DNA of 11,828 nucleotides from JAEUKA01 sp035340095 (GCA_035340095.1 DAORGN010000156.1:1-11828); one strand, 5' to 3'. Shown: positions 1-7,132, counted from the stretch's first letter. Notes: a model not told the origin generated them from the letters alone. Program-made: numbers and translations.

Positions 1-32
1 ATTGACATCCCACCGACGGTAGACAAGAAAAT

Positions 33-1250
33 GTGTTGACAGACCTGAAGCCGGACAATGTGATCATTGTGCCGGATTCGGAAGCGCCGGGTGGGGAACG
101 GGCGAAAGTGCTCGACTTCGGCATCGCCAAGATCAGCGATCAGCAGGCGAGTGGCCTCACGCAGATGGGCGAGGTCATGGGCACGCCGCGCTATATGTCG
201 CCGGAGCAGTGCAAAGGATCGGGGCAGGTCGACGCCAAGACGGACGTCTACGCGCTCGGCATCATCATGTTTATTCTGCTCACGGGGAAGCCTCCGTTCG
301 ACGCAGAAGGCACCGGCGCGCTGATGGCGATGCACATTTATCACGAGCCGCCGAAGCTGCGCGAGGTCGAGCCCAAGGTTCCGCCGAAGGTCGAAGAGCT
401 GGTGCTGCAGATGCTGGGCAAAAAGCCTGACGAGCGCCCGTCGATGGCCGATGTGGTGGCGCGGCTCGGGCAGCTCGGTGGACAGAGCCTGGCAACGGGT
501 GCGATGCCAGTGCTGCGACTGCAAGACATCCAGCAAGCCCAAATGCAGATGCAAATGCAGATGGGTGGGCAGATGGCCTCGGGCGGCTATCCGATGGTGC
601 CTCACGGAATGATGGGCGGCTATCCGGGCATGCCGCAGGGAATGCCGGGTGCGCCGGGAATGCATCCAGGGTTTCAGCACGGCGGGCCTCAGCACGGCGG
701 GCCTCAGGGCGGCCAGGTGATAAATCCGGCGCCTGCCGAGGGAACTGGGCCCAATACTTCATCGCGACCGTCACTGCTTGGGGTTGGACAGACCCACGAT
801 CCGACCAAGATGGGCGGGCCGAGATCGGGCGTCCGTCGCCTGGTCATTCCGGTGGTGATGGCGACGGTGCTGTCGGCGATCGGCATCGTGTTTGTGCTGC
901 GCAGCGGCGCCGGCGATCAGCCGCCTCCGCGCGTCACCAAACCCGCCGCGCCGAAACCGATTGTGTGGGAAATCAAGACCGACCCGCCCGGTGTGCAGGT
1001 CATTCGGACGTCCGACGATGCGGTACTTGGACAGACGCCGTGGCGTTCCGAGCAGGCTCCGGCGGGCGGCAAAGTCGGCGTGATCTTGCGGATGTCCGGC
1101 TATCAGGACAAGTCGGTGGTGCTCGAAAAAGACCAGGACTTTAGCCAAGAGATCAAGCTCGACGCAGTGCCACCGCCACCGACAAAGCCGGCCAAGATCA
1201 AGAAGAAGAAAAAGAAGGAAGAGTCCGACGAGTTCGGACTGATGAAGTAG
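33..1250 (+). CDS. Ser/Thr protein kinase with PEGA domain, 5'-truncated
   Basis: This is the C-terminal part of a membrane-anchored Hanks-type Ser/Thr kinase. The readable frame opens inside the catalytic loop: DLKPDN at residues 4-9, then VLDFG (26-30), the activation segment GTPRYMSPEQ (50-59), DVYALG (71-76) and a C-lobe ending near residue 147. A Met/Gln/Gly/Pro-rich linker follows (about 165-265), including a QM repeat at 170-177. Next come one TM helix (about 269-290) and a PEGA-type beta domain (about 311-376, starting WEIKTDPPGVQV). The tail is lysine-rich (388-395). The N-lobe (glycine loop, VAIK lysine, alpha-C Glu) is absent. The HRD motif reads L-T-D, which keeps the catalytic Asp. 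An in-frame TGA at 3-5 blocks extension upstream, so the GTG at 33 is only nominal. The gene is either broken here or joined to foreign or low-quality sequence at the edge. It would be an inactive kinase as it stands. Its stop lies 3 nt from the convergent rny stop. Confidence 0.85.
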   Translation: MLTDLKPDNVIIVPDSEAPGGERAKVLDFGIAKISDQQASGLTQMGEVMGTPRYMSPEQCKGSGQVDAKTDVYALGIIMFILLTGKPPFDAEGTGALMAMHIYHEPPKLREVEPKVPPKVEELVLQMLGKKPDERPSMADVVARLGQLGGQSLATGAMPVLRLQDIQQAQMQMQMQMGGQMASGGYPMVPHGMMGGYPGMPQGMPGAPGMHPGFQHGGPQHGGPQGGQVINPAPAEGTGPNTSSRPSLLGVGQTHDPTKMGGPRSGVRRLVIPVVMATVLSAIGIVFVLRSGAGDQPPPRVTKPAAPKPIVWEIKTDPPGVQVIRTSDDAVLGQTPWRSEQAPAGGKVGVILRMSGYQDKSVVLEKDQDFSQEIKLDAVPPPPTKPAKIKKKKKKEESDEFGLMK

Positions 1251-1253
1251 CGT

Positions 1254-2807
1254 CTAGCGTGCGTAGTCCGTCGAGCGCGTCTCGCGAATCACGCAGACGC
1301 GAACTTGGCCAGGATAGGTCGCCTCTTCTTCGATTTTGCGGGTAATGTCTCGCGACAAAAGCACCGCTTGTTCGTCGGAAATCTTGTCGTTTTCGACCAA
1401 GATGCGAAGTTCCCGCCCCGCCTGAATCGCATAGGCTTTGTCGACGCCCGGAATGGTCTGACACAGCTTTTCCAGGTTGCCCAGGCGCTGGATGTACGAC
1501 TCAAGCTGCTCACGCCGGGCCCCCGGTCGGGCATTTGACAGCACATTGGCGGCATCGACCAAATAGTCGAGCGCGCTCGTCGGTGGTCTTTCGCCGTGAT
1601 GAGAAGCAATCGCATCGACGACTTTCTGCGGCTCCCCGAGCTTTTTGCACAGCGCCGCGCCGACCATCGCATGCGAGCCTTCGCTGTCTTGATCGACCGC
1701 CCGCCCGATGTCGTGCAGAAGCCCCGCCCGTCGAGCCAGCTTGACGTTGATGTTAAGCTCCGCCGCCATTGCACCGGCCAGCCAGCCCACTTCGATGCTG
1801 TGCTGAAGCAGGTTCTGCGCCCCCGCCGAACGGAACTTCAACTTGCCGAGCGATCGCAGAAGCTCGGGATGCATTTTGTGCAGTCCCAGATCGAATGCCG
1901 CCTGCTCGCCGGCCTCTTTGCAAAGCTGCTCGATTTCCTCGGACGCTTTCTGCACCGACTCCTCGATCCGCGTCGGATGGATGCGCCCGTCGGCAATCAA
2001 GCGAGTCAGCGCCAGCTTGGCAATCTCGCGTCGGACCGGATTGAAGCAGGAAATGATCACCGCTTCCGGCGTGTCGTCGATGATCAGATCAATTCCCGTC
2101 GCTGCTTCGAGCGCTCGAATGTTGCGACCTTCACGACCGATGATCCGCCCCTTCATGTCGTCCGATGGCAGCGGCACGACACTTACCGTCTTTTCAGCGA
2201 CGTACTCACTCGCGTAGCGCTGCACCGCCGTCGCAATGATCGTCTTGGCGCGATCTTCGGCTTGCTGACGGTACTCTTCTTCGATTCGCTTCACGTCGAT
2301 CGCCGCTTGCCGCCTGGCATCTTCGCGCACATCGTCGGCCAGCTTGGCCCGCGCCTGCTCGACGGTCAACCCGGCGATCTGCTCCAGCTTTTTGGCGGCT
2401 TGTTCGGCGAAGTCTTCGGCTTTTTTGGCGGCTTGCTCCGTCGACTGCTCGCGGTTTTGCAAGTTGCGCTCGCGACGGTTCTGCTCTTCTTCACGCGATG
2501 CCAATATCTCGGCTTTCCGCGTCTGCGCCGCTTCTTGTTTGCCGAGCCGCTGCGCCTCCCGTTCGATTTCTTCTCGACGGGAACGCATCTCCGCTTCGGC
2601 GGCTTCTTGGGCCCGCAAAAGCAGCTCTTTCGATTCGACCTGCGCGTCTCGCTTGATCTGTTCCGCTTCCGTGCGGGCAGCGTCAAGCAGGTGCTGTCGC
2701 GCGTCCTCGGCGTGCTCTCCTCTCGGTGCCGGAGACAGCCTTTGCGCGAGCACAACGCCCAGGACAACCCCCAAAATACACAGGGCGATGCCTATGGCGA
2801 TCGTCAC
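1254..2807 (-). CDS. rny: Ribonuclease Y
   Basis: RNase Y is a membrane-anchored endoribonuclease that initiates mRNA decay. The 517 aa match the family's usual length (about 510-520). Order: an N-terminal TM helix (about 3-21), a long charged coiled coil (about 30-195), a KH RNA-binding domain with GxxG in IIGREGRNIR (222-231), and an HD phosphohydrolase domain with LLHDIGRA (363-370, metal ligands H365 and D366), EGSH (376-379) and ASHHGERP (401-408). The C-terminal domain continues to a typical YPGQVRVCVIRE end. The start is GTG at 2807. It is supported by a perfect AGGAGG at 2815-2820, 7 nt upstream, and it overlaps the cyclo-ligase stop in a GTGA junction, so the two are probably translationally coupled. 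In related lineages rny often lies next to zapA and is followed by a ymdB-type phosphoesterase. Here a convergent kinase gene follows instead. All key residues are present. Confidence 0.97.
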   Translation of the reverse strand: MTIAIGIALCILGVVLGVVLAQRLSPAPRGEHAEDARQHLLDAARTEAEQIKRDAQVESKELLLRAQEAAEAEMRSRREEIEREAQRLGKQEAAQTRKAEILASREEEQNRRERNLQNREQSTEQAAKKAEDFAEQAAKKLEQIAGLTVEQARAKLADDVREDARRQAAIDVKRIEEEYRQQAEDRAKTIIATAVQRYASEYVAEKTVSVVPLPSDDMKGRIIGREGRNIRALEAATGIDLIIDDTPEAVIISCFNPVRREIAKLALTRLIADGRIHPTRIEESVQKASEEIEQLCKEAGEQAAFDLGLHKMHPELLRSLGKLKFRSAGAQNLLQHSIEVGWLAGAMAAELNINVKLARRAGLLHDIGRAVDQDSEGSHAMVGAALCKKLGEPQKVVDAIASHHGERPPTSALDYLVDAANVLSNARPGARREQLESYIQRLGNLEKLCQTIPGVDKAYAIQAGRELRILVENDKISDEQAVLLSRDITRKIEEEATYPGQVRVCVIRETRSTDYAR

Positions 2808-3448
2808 GATATGTCCTCCTTAGCCGACGCTGATCCACTCGCCCGGACCAGGGTCGCCAGTTTTTGCGTCGGGGTCACGATGTAGTCCAGCGGTTCATCG
2901 CATTCCTCGACGGGGATTTCTGAAACAAGCTGAAAATCGTAGCCGATACCAACCCGCAGCGCCGACGGAGACGCTCGCAGCGCAGCATCGTAATAGCCCC
3001 CGCCTTGCCCGATCCGTCGACCACAGCGATCGAAACCAAGTCCGGGCACCAAAAACACATCGATCGGGGGACTCAGCGGCGCGTCGGCAGGTGGTTCGAG
3101 CAGATCGAACGCCGCCGGTACAAGCGCGTCGGGTGAAACGGTACGAAACGACAGACGCGGCGGTTTTTGCTGTTCCACCCGAGGGTATGAAACCAGCGCC
3201 GATAGGCAGAGCGCACGGACGAGCGGGGACGGGTCTAGTTCATGACCGCGCGCCGCATACACAGCAACGCAGCGAGCGGCCCGCAATTCCGGAATCGAAA
3301 GCGCCATCTGCGCGACGGAAGAAGCCGCATTCCGCGACGGTTCGGAGCCCACCGCAAAGCCCAGCTCTTTGCGCCGCTGCCGAAGCTCGCTACGGAGCCG
3401 CGATTTCTTGTCTGCGATGGTGCCAAAAGCAGCAAGAGCCACAACCAC
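2804..3448 (-). CDS. fau: 5-formyltetrahydrofolate cyclo-ligase
   Basis: This protein is 5-formyl-THF cyclo-ligase (5,10-methenyl-THF synthetase). It converts 5-formyl-THF to 5,10-methenyl-THF at the cost of ATP, returning a storage folate to the one-carbon pool in the cytoplasm. At 214 aa it is slightly longer than usual. The diagnostic signature GLGFD-x-G-R-x-G-x-GGGYYD spans residues 136-154. The N-terminus has the expected basic helix (DKKSRLRSELRQRRKEL, 13-29), and VGIGYDFQLV (166-175) is also typical. The start is GTG at 3448, 2 nt after the zapA stop, preceded by an AAGGG-type ribosome site inside zapA. A second GTG two codons later is possible. The last codons carry the rny ribosome site. 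The zapA-fau neighbourhood is widespread in proteobacteria, which supports the call. Confidence 0.94.
   Translation of the reverse strand: MVVALAAFGTIADKKSRLRSELRQRRKELGFAVGSEPSRNAASSVAQMALSIPELRAARCVAVYAARGHELDPSPLVRALCLSALVSYPRVEQQKPPRLSFRTVSPDALVPAAFDLLEPPADAPLSPPIDVFLVPGLGFDRCGRRIGQGGGYYDAALRASPSALRVGIGYDFQLVSEIPVEECDEPLDYIVTPTQKLATLVRASGSASAKEDIS
2815..2820 (-). promoter_or_regulatory. Shine-Dalgarno of rny
   Basis: On the minus strand the sequence reads AGGAGG, then 7 nt, then the GTG start at 2807. The site is embedded in the last codons of the cyclo-ligase gene (Lys-Glu-Asp). It decides the GTG start of RNase Y and makes coupled translation across the GTGA overlap likely. Confidence 0.85.
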
Positions 3449-3450
3449 AC

Positions 3451-3744
3451 CTAGCCCTTCGCGGGTGCCTCGGCAAGCCGTCGGAGATAGTCGAGCATCC
3501 GTCGCGCATGGTCGCGTAGCTGCGAACGCAGCGCTTTTAGCGCACGCCGCTCGTGCTCAAGCTCGTCTGCCAGTTGAAGGGCGGTCAGGACCATGTCCGA
3601 TTGGGTTGCTACCAGTCGATTTCCGAGGAGCGCACGAACGCGCCCATTCACCATTTCTGCCAGGGACTGAACGTACGCTTCGTCGGCATCGCTGCGGACC
3701 TGATACGGCTGACCAGCGATGTGGACTTTTATCGTACGCTTCAC
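3451..3744 (-). CDS. zapA: Cell division protein ZapA
   Basis: ZapA is a small cytoplasmic protein that binds FtsZ and bundles protofilaments at the division ring. The 97 aa fit the family. The N-terminal part (3-40) has the expected layout, with IKVHIAGQPYQV followed by the helix AYVQSLAEMVNGRVRAL. The C-terminal half (about 48-90) is a helical coiled coil used for dimer and tetramer formation (ALQLADELEHERRALKALR). The start is GTG at 3744. I see no strong ribosome site before it, only GGTCCTGCT, so initiation could be weak or the start could differ slightly. It heads the operon zapA-fau-rny. The 245-nt region upstream separates it from a divergent lipoprotein gene. Confidence 0.93.
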   Translation of the reverse strand: MKRTIKVHIAGQPYQVRSDADEAYVQSLAEMVNGRVRALLGNRLVATQSDMVLTALQLADELEHERRALKALRSQLRDHARRMLDYLRRLAEAPAKG

Positions 3745-3883
3745 AGCAGGACCGACAATATCGAGAGGTACGACAATGTCAAGCAGGCTGCGTCCGCTCC
3801 GATCATGGTGCAGGTCTTGGTCTGGCTTTGCGGACCGCGCGGGGGACTTGGCTGCGCTTTCCCCAAATCGGCACCCCCAGGGC

Positions 3884-3912
3884 CAAATAACGGAAACCGA
3901 TGGGTTTATTTG
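3884..3912. repeat. Inverted repeat in divergent promoter region
   Basis: CAAATAA (3884-3890) and TTATTTG (3906-3912) are perfect inverted copies 15 nt apart. Nested within is AAACC-gatg-GGTTT (3894-3907). Directly beside it lies GTAAT-cttt-ATTAC (3912-3925). The cluster is between divergent starts at the edge of the AT-rich block, a position suited to an operator. It does not follow a gene and lacks a T-run, so it is unlikely to be a terminator. No regulator can be named. Confidence 0.35.
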
Positions 3913-3979
3913 TAATCTTTATTACTAATTTTTCGTTTGATACACTCCTCAGACCGCCTCTCGTCACTTAACCAGCCTT

Positions 3980-3985
3980 AGGAGG
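3980..3985 (+). promoter_or_regulatory. Shine-Dalgarno of glycine-rich lipoprotein gene
   Basis: AGGAGG lies 4 nt before the ATG at 3990. The core is perfect although the spacing is short. It supports this ATG as the start and gives the protein a proper n-region for its signal sequence. Confidence 0.75.
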
Positions 3986-3989
3986 GCAC

Positions 3990-5633
3990 ATGCGGTCAGA
4001 GCGAGCGTTGGGAACCTTGGGTCGCTTTTTGCGGCGCTTTAGCTTCGTCGGCATCGCGGCAGGCATCGCCGTCGGCGCGCTATGGAACGGCTGTGCCGGA
4101 TCGAACACCGATTACAACGGCAACATCGTCGATGGCGGCTACAACGGTGACGGTCCGCCTCCGGGCAGCGATTTGACCTGCGCGAAAACGCCCGATCCGG
4201 ACGTGCCGGACTCGAACTTTGTCGACAACAACTGCGATGGCATCGACGGCGACTACACCCAGGCGATTTTCGCGTCGCCAACCGGAGATGACACCAACGC
4301 CGGCACCCGCGAAACCCCGGTGAAGACCATCGCGCAAGCCATCAAGCTGGCGCAGCAGCAGGGTCTTCCCAGCGTCTACCTCGACAAGGGACTCTACAGC
4401 GGTTCGGTGACGATGGTCGCCGGCATCAGCATTTACGGCGGTTACGATTCAGGCAACCTGTGGTCGCGCGCCGCTGCCAATGACAGCCAGATCGTCGGCG
4501 GCACGACGGCAGTCACCGGCACCAACATCAACAAAGAAACCCACCTGGAGCTGGTCTCGGTGAAGTCAGCGGACGGCACCAGCCCCGGTCAGTCGAGCTA
4601 CGGCGTCTTCATCGTCAACAGCTCGGGCCCAGTCATCCTCGGACAGCTGAAGGTCAACTCCGGCATCGGCGCAAATGGCCTTTCGCCGACGACCCCTGCC
4701 GATGTCATCACCCCAGCTGCTGCCGATGCACCGGCAGGCCAAAACGGCTGCACGGGCGGCGGATGCAACGGCGGTGCCGGGAGCAGTGGCGGCGTAAACA
4801 CCTGCAACGGTGCTGGTGTCTCGGGTGGCAAGGGCGGCAACGGCAACTCGGGTGGCGGTGGCAGTAACGGTTTCGGTGGTTCCGGTGCGTCCCCCGGAGC
4901 AGGCGGTAGTGGCGGATCGTCTGGCAGCTGTTTTCTGGGCCTTTACTCTGGCAACCCCGGAAGTGCAGGCTCCGATGGCGCCGCGGGCGTAGACGGCACC
5001 CTGGGCGCCCAACCGGTGGCCGTGACCCTAGCGAACTTCACGGCTGCCGGATATTCCCCGGCGAGCGGTGGCGATGGCAAGCAAGGTACTCCGGGCAGCG
5101 GTGGTGGTGGCGGTGGCGCTGGTGGCGGTGGTTCGGGGGCGCTCACTTGCACCCCTGACACCGGTGGCGGCGGCGGCGGCGGTGGCGCCGGCGGCTGCGC
5201 GGCGGCGGTTGGGTTGGGTGGCGGCGGTGGTGGCGGTTCGTTCGGGCTTTACGTCTTCAAGAGCACCGTCACGATCAACACGGCAACCATCGCCAGTGGG
5301 CAGGCAGGCAACGGTGGCAATGGCGCAAACGGTGCAGTAGGCGGTCGAGCAGGCAACGGCTCCGCGGCAGGCGGTGGCTCGGTAGACGCCGCAGGCGGCG
5401 GTCGTGGTGCCAACGGCGGCAAAGGCGGCAACTCGGGTGCGGGCGCTGGCGGCACGGGTGGCCCAAGCTACGGCATCTATGCGCAGGGCGCGATGGTTAC
5501 GACCAACAGCGTTCAGGCCTCGGCGGGTGCATTCGGCAGCGCCGGCAATGGCGGCAAAGCAACCCTCAAGGGAGTGCTGTCGCAAGCGCCAGCGGGTTTC
5601 GTCGGACAAGCTGGCCCGCAAAAGTTCGACTAA
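3990..5633 (+). CDS. Glycine-rich DUF1565-like predicted lipoprotein with beta-helix rungs
   Basis: This is a predicted secreted surface protein of 547 aa with no known enzymatic role. Residues 1-34 form a signal sequence: RRF, a hydrophobic core FVGIAAGIAVGAL, then WNGC. Cys35 is a possible lipid-attachment site, although Trp at -3 is unusual for a lipobox. An Asp/Gly-rich segment follows with VDNNCDGIDGD (78-88), a motif common in myxobacterial surface proteins. Next is a DUF1565/pectate-lyase-like start, ASPTGDDTNAGTRETPVKTI (95-114), and IYGGYD (148-153). From about 254 to 492 the protein is dominated by Gly/Ser/Ala/Asn stretches with long poly-Gly runs (370-382, 392-399, 410-416). Three similar rung segments begin near 203, 417 and 493 (SYGVF, SFGLY, SYGIY) and flank the glycine blocks, suggesting a right-handed beta-helix with glycine-rich loops. 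It is probably monocistronic. Similarity to mycobacterial PE_PGRS proteins is compositional only. Confidence 0.85.
   Translation: MRSERALGTLGRFLRRFSFVGIAAGIAVGALWNGCAGSNTDYNGNIVDGGYNGDGPPPGSDLTCAKTPDPDVPDSNFVDNNCDGIDGDYTQAIFASPTGDDTNAGTRETPVKTIAQAIKLAQQQGLPSVYLDKGLYSGSVTMVAGISIYGGYDSGNLWSRAAANDSQIVGGTTAVTGTNINKETHLELVSVKSADGTSPGQSSYGVFIVNSSGPVILGQLKVNSGIGANGLSPTTPADVITPAAADAPAGQNGCTGGGCNGGAGSSGGVNTCNGAGVSGGKGGNGNSGGGGSNGFGGSGASPGAGGSGGSSGSCFLGLYSGNPGSAGSDGAAGVDGTLGAQPVAVTLANFTAAGYSPASGGDGKQGTPGSGGGGGGAGGGGSGALTCTPDTGGGGGGGGAGGCAAAVGLGGGGGGGSFGLYVFKSTVTINTATIASGQAGNGGNGANGAVGGRAGNGSAAGGGSVDAAGGGRGANGGKGGNSGAGAGGTGGPSYGIYAQGAMVTTNSVQASAGAFGSAGNGGKATLKGVLSQAPAGFVGQAGPQKFD
4749..5465 (+). repeat. 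Glycine-codon-rich low-complexity region
   Basis: This stretch consists largely of GGC/GGT triplets interspersed with Asn, Ser and Ala codons and encodes the poly-Gly parts of the predicted lipoprotein. The densest parts are about 5098-5130 and 5160-5236. There is no fixed period. Such tracts are prone to slippage and in-frame length change between strains. They also produce long spurious frames on the other strand. Confidence 0.75.
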
Positions 5634-5650
5634 TCCCTCTCCGTTCGATG

Positions 5651-6118
5651 CTAGACAGCGGGCCGCCTGCGGGACTGCCCGCTCTCCCTCGACCGCTTCT
5701 CCTTCAAATAAACCAGTCTCACGTTGGCAACGCTTCGCCGCATTCCCAGGCGAGCGGCCACCGATGGGGACACGTCAACGACGCCGCGCCAAGTGCCGCG
5801 CTGCGCCGCGTTCCGCTTGATCACAAAGCGTCCGCCGGGCAGACTTGCGCCATACGGTCCACGGTCGAGCACGAGGCAAGTCGCCAGTCGCTGCGTGGAC
5901 ATATTTTGCACGACCAGCCGCGTTCCGCACGGCAGCGTCCGATGCGCACAGACCAGTTGTCCGGGCCGCAGCGCTTTTCCAGTACATGCCAGTGGCCCCC
6001 CAGCCAGCTCGTCTCCTTCGTAACCAAACACTGCCGCTTGCCCCGCTTCGGTCGCCACATCTGGGGTCGCGGACAGAGCCAGGAGCAGGATATGGCAAGC
6101 CGCCATGAGGGTCAGCAT
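5651..6118 (-). CDS. RlpA-like secreted double-psi beta-barrel protein
   Basis: This is a 155-aa exported protein with one RlpA-like domain and no SPOR domain. A signal peptide covers about residues 1-22 (MAACHILLLALSATPDVA). The domain shows AVFGYEGDELAGGPLACTGKAL (29-50, equivalent to the A-S-W-Y-G start), VCAHRTLPCGTRLVVQN (56-72), VLDRGPYGASLPGGRFV (83-99) and VVDVSPSVAARLGM (113-126). His59 and Asp85 sit where RlpA lytic transglycosylases have their catalytic His and Asp, and their 26-residue spacing fits that family. Activity on peptidoglycan strands is therefore plausible. Four cysteines (45, 57, 64, 81) may form disulfides. The tail is basic (KEKRSRESGQSRRR). The ATG at 6118 has AAGGAGG at 6124-6130, 5 nt upstream. 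The gene lies 27 nt downstream of the methyltransferase gene, so the two are probably co-transcribed. It could instead be a non-enzymatic barrel. Confidence 0.85.
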   Translation of the reverse strand: MLTLMAACHILLLALSATPDVATEAGQAAVFGYEGDELAGGPLACTGKALRPGQLVCAHRTLPCGTRLVVQNMSTQRLATCLVLDRGPYGASLPGGRFVIKRNAAQRGTWRGVVDVSPSVAARLGMRRSVANVRLVYLKEKRSRESGQSRRRPAV

Positions 6119-6123
6119 CCAGG

Positions 6124-6130
6124 CCTCCTT
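6124..6130 (-). promoter_or_regulatory. Shine-Dalgarno of RlpA-like gene
   Basis: AAGGAGG on the minus strand with a 5-nt spacer to the ATG at 6118. It lies within the 27-nt gap after the methyltransferase stop. It fixes the start and allows independent initiation on a shared transcript. Confidence 0.8.
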
Positions 6131-6145
6131 GTGTAGATTGCGCCT

Positions 6146-7132
6146 TCATAGCGTGGTCAGAGGGGAAAGGAAACCCTCAATCGCCTGCGGAACAGCAGCA
6201 AGATGCGCCGCGGTCACGCCACAGCAGCCACCAACCGCCGTCGCGCCTTCGTCGAACAATCTCACGAGCTGCTCGGCAAATCGCTGCGGGGATGGCTCCA
6301 TCGGCTTCCGCTTGCAGTCGGGCGCCCCGCTGTGAAGCTGAGGTCGCGCCAGCACCGGCAGTCGTCGACCTTCCGACTGCGCCCACTGTGCCAGTTCTGC
6401 GACTGCACCTCGCATCCGATCGGCGTTCTGAGAGCAGTTTGCGCCAATCAGCGCAGGCGGATCATCGACCAGCTCACGCAGCATCCGAAAAAGTGGCACC
6501 CCAAGCGGTGTTTCCAGTCCCTGCTGTCCGTGCGTCACCGTCAGCGAAACCAGCAGCGGCAGCGCCGATGCCACTTCGCGCACCGCTCGGACGGCCAGTC
6601 GCAGCTCGACAGGATCGAAACAGGTTTCCAGATGGATCGCCGACACACCGCTGCGCACAAGCTCTGTGGCCACTTCACGATAGGCCGCAGCGAGCCGCTC
6701 TGCTGCGATCCCTGGCTGACCCGTCGGGCCGATCGCTGCCACCAGTGCCGGTGCCGGCTTTCCACAAGCTGCCGCTGCCGTGAGGGCCAGCGCGACCGCT
6801 CGATCGACCGTGTCACCCAGCGATGCGGGCCGCCCCGTCGCCGGATCGATCGGCAACTGGCCGCCGACCAGGAGCCGTACAAGCCCAAACGTGTTCGTTT
6901 GCAGCACGCAGGCCGACGCTTCGGCAAAACCCCGATGCACCTCGGCGACTTGTTCAGGATGCGTCCACAGCCACGACTCCGGTGACTCGTCGGAAAGCCG
7001 CAGACCACGAGCGATCAGCGCCGTGCCCATCCCACCATCCCAGAGCAGACGCCGATCAGGCGATCGGATCGCTTTTTCAAAGTCCTGCGGCTGCAAAAAT
7101 GCCGGTTTGGGAGTCATCTCGTTTGCGCTCAC
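6146..7132 (-). CDS. Homocysteine S-methyltransferase family protein
   Basis: This is a cytoplasmic TIM-barrel methyltransferase of the MmuM/BHMT/MetH N-terminal type, which transfers a methyl group to a thiol such as homocysteine to give methionine. The 328 aa fit a stand-alone enzyme. Motifs: LLWDGGMGTALI (29-40), LQTNTFG (77-83), AAIGPTG (132-138), HLETCFD (167-173), IGANC (229-233) and GGCCG (301-305). Cys233, Cys303 and Cys304 are the expected zinc ligands, so the active site looks intact. The methyl donor (S-methylmethionine, betaine, SAM or another) cannot be told from sequence, and no cobalamin or pterin domains follow. The start is uncertain. GTG at 7132 has only an A-rich upstream region, and ATG at 7117 is an alternative without a good ribosome site. 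The gene is divergent from the membrane-protein gene and leads into the RlpA-like gene. Confidence 0.88.
   Translation of the reverse strand: MSANEMTPKPAFLQPQDFEKAIRSPDRRLLWDGGMGTALIARGLRLSDESPESWLWTHPEQVAEVHRGFAEASACVLQTNTFGLVRLLVGGQLPIDPATGRPASLGDTVDRAVALALTAAAACGKPAPALVAAIGPTGQPGIAAERLAAAYREVATELVRSGVSAIHLETCFDPVELRLAVRAVREVASALPLLVSLTVTHGQQGLETPLGVPLFRMLRELVDDPPALIGANCSQNADRMRGAVAELAQWAQSEGRRLPVLARPQLHSGAPDCKRKPMEPSPQRFAEQLVRLFDEGATAVGGCCGVTAAHLAAVPQAIEGFLSPLTTL

Larger units (their letters stand above)
3745..3989. other. Divergent intergenic region, zapA operon / lipoprotein gene
   Basis: This 245-nt region is flanked by divergent genes and must hold promoters for both. Positions 3901-3945 are strikingly AT-rich against a GC-rich background and contain inverted repeats, but I could not assign a convincing -35/-10 pair on either strand. 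The zapA-proximal part (about 3745-3890) is GC-rich. Read on the minus strand it carries several complementary segments, for example GTCCGC with GCGGAC (3830-3835 and 3791-3796), so the leader RNA or a separate small RNA could be structured. The largest frame across it on the plus strand is the end of a zapA antisense shadow and is not a gene. Confidence 0.6.

Noticed and set aside
1..45. Two TTGACA hexamers (2-7 and 36-41) as promoter -35 elements
   Set aside because: No -10 element lies at proper spacing, and the second is within the kinase catalytic-loop codons.
1596..2885. A long plus-strand frame of 429 codons across the rny gene
   Set aside because: It is antisense to a fully convincing RNase Y, its translation is rich in Arg/Phe/Leu without any domain, and it arises from the codon bias of the real gene.
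4749..5465. Mycobacterial PE_PGRS-type protein
   Set aside because: The resemblance is only glycine content. There is no PE domain, and the N-terminus is a signal sequence followed by a DUF1565-like segment.
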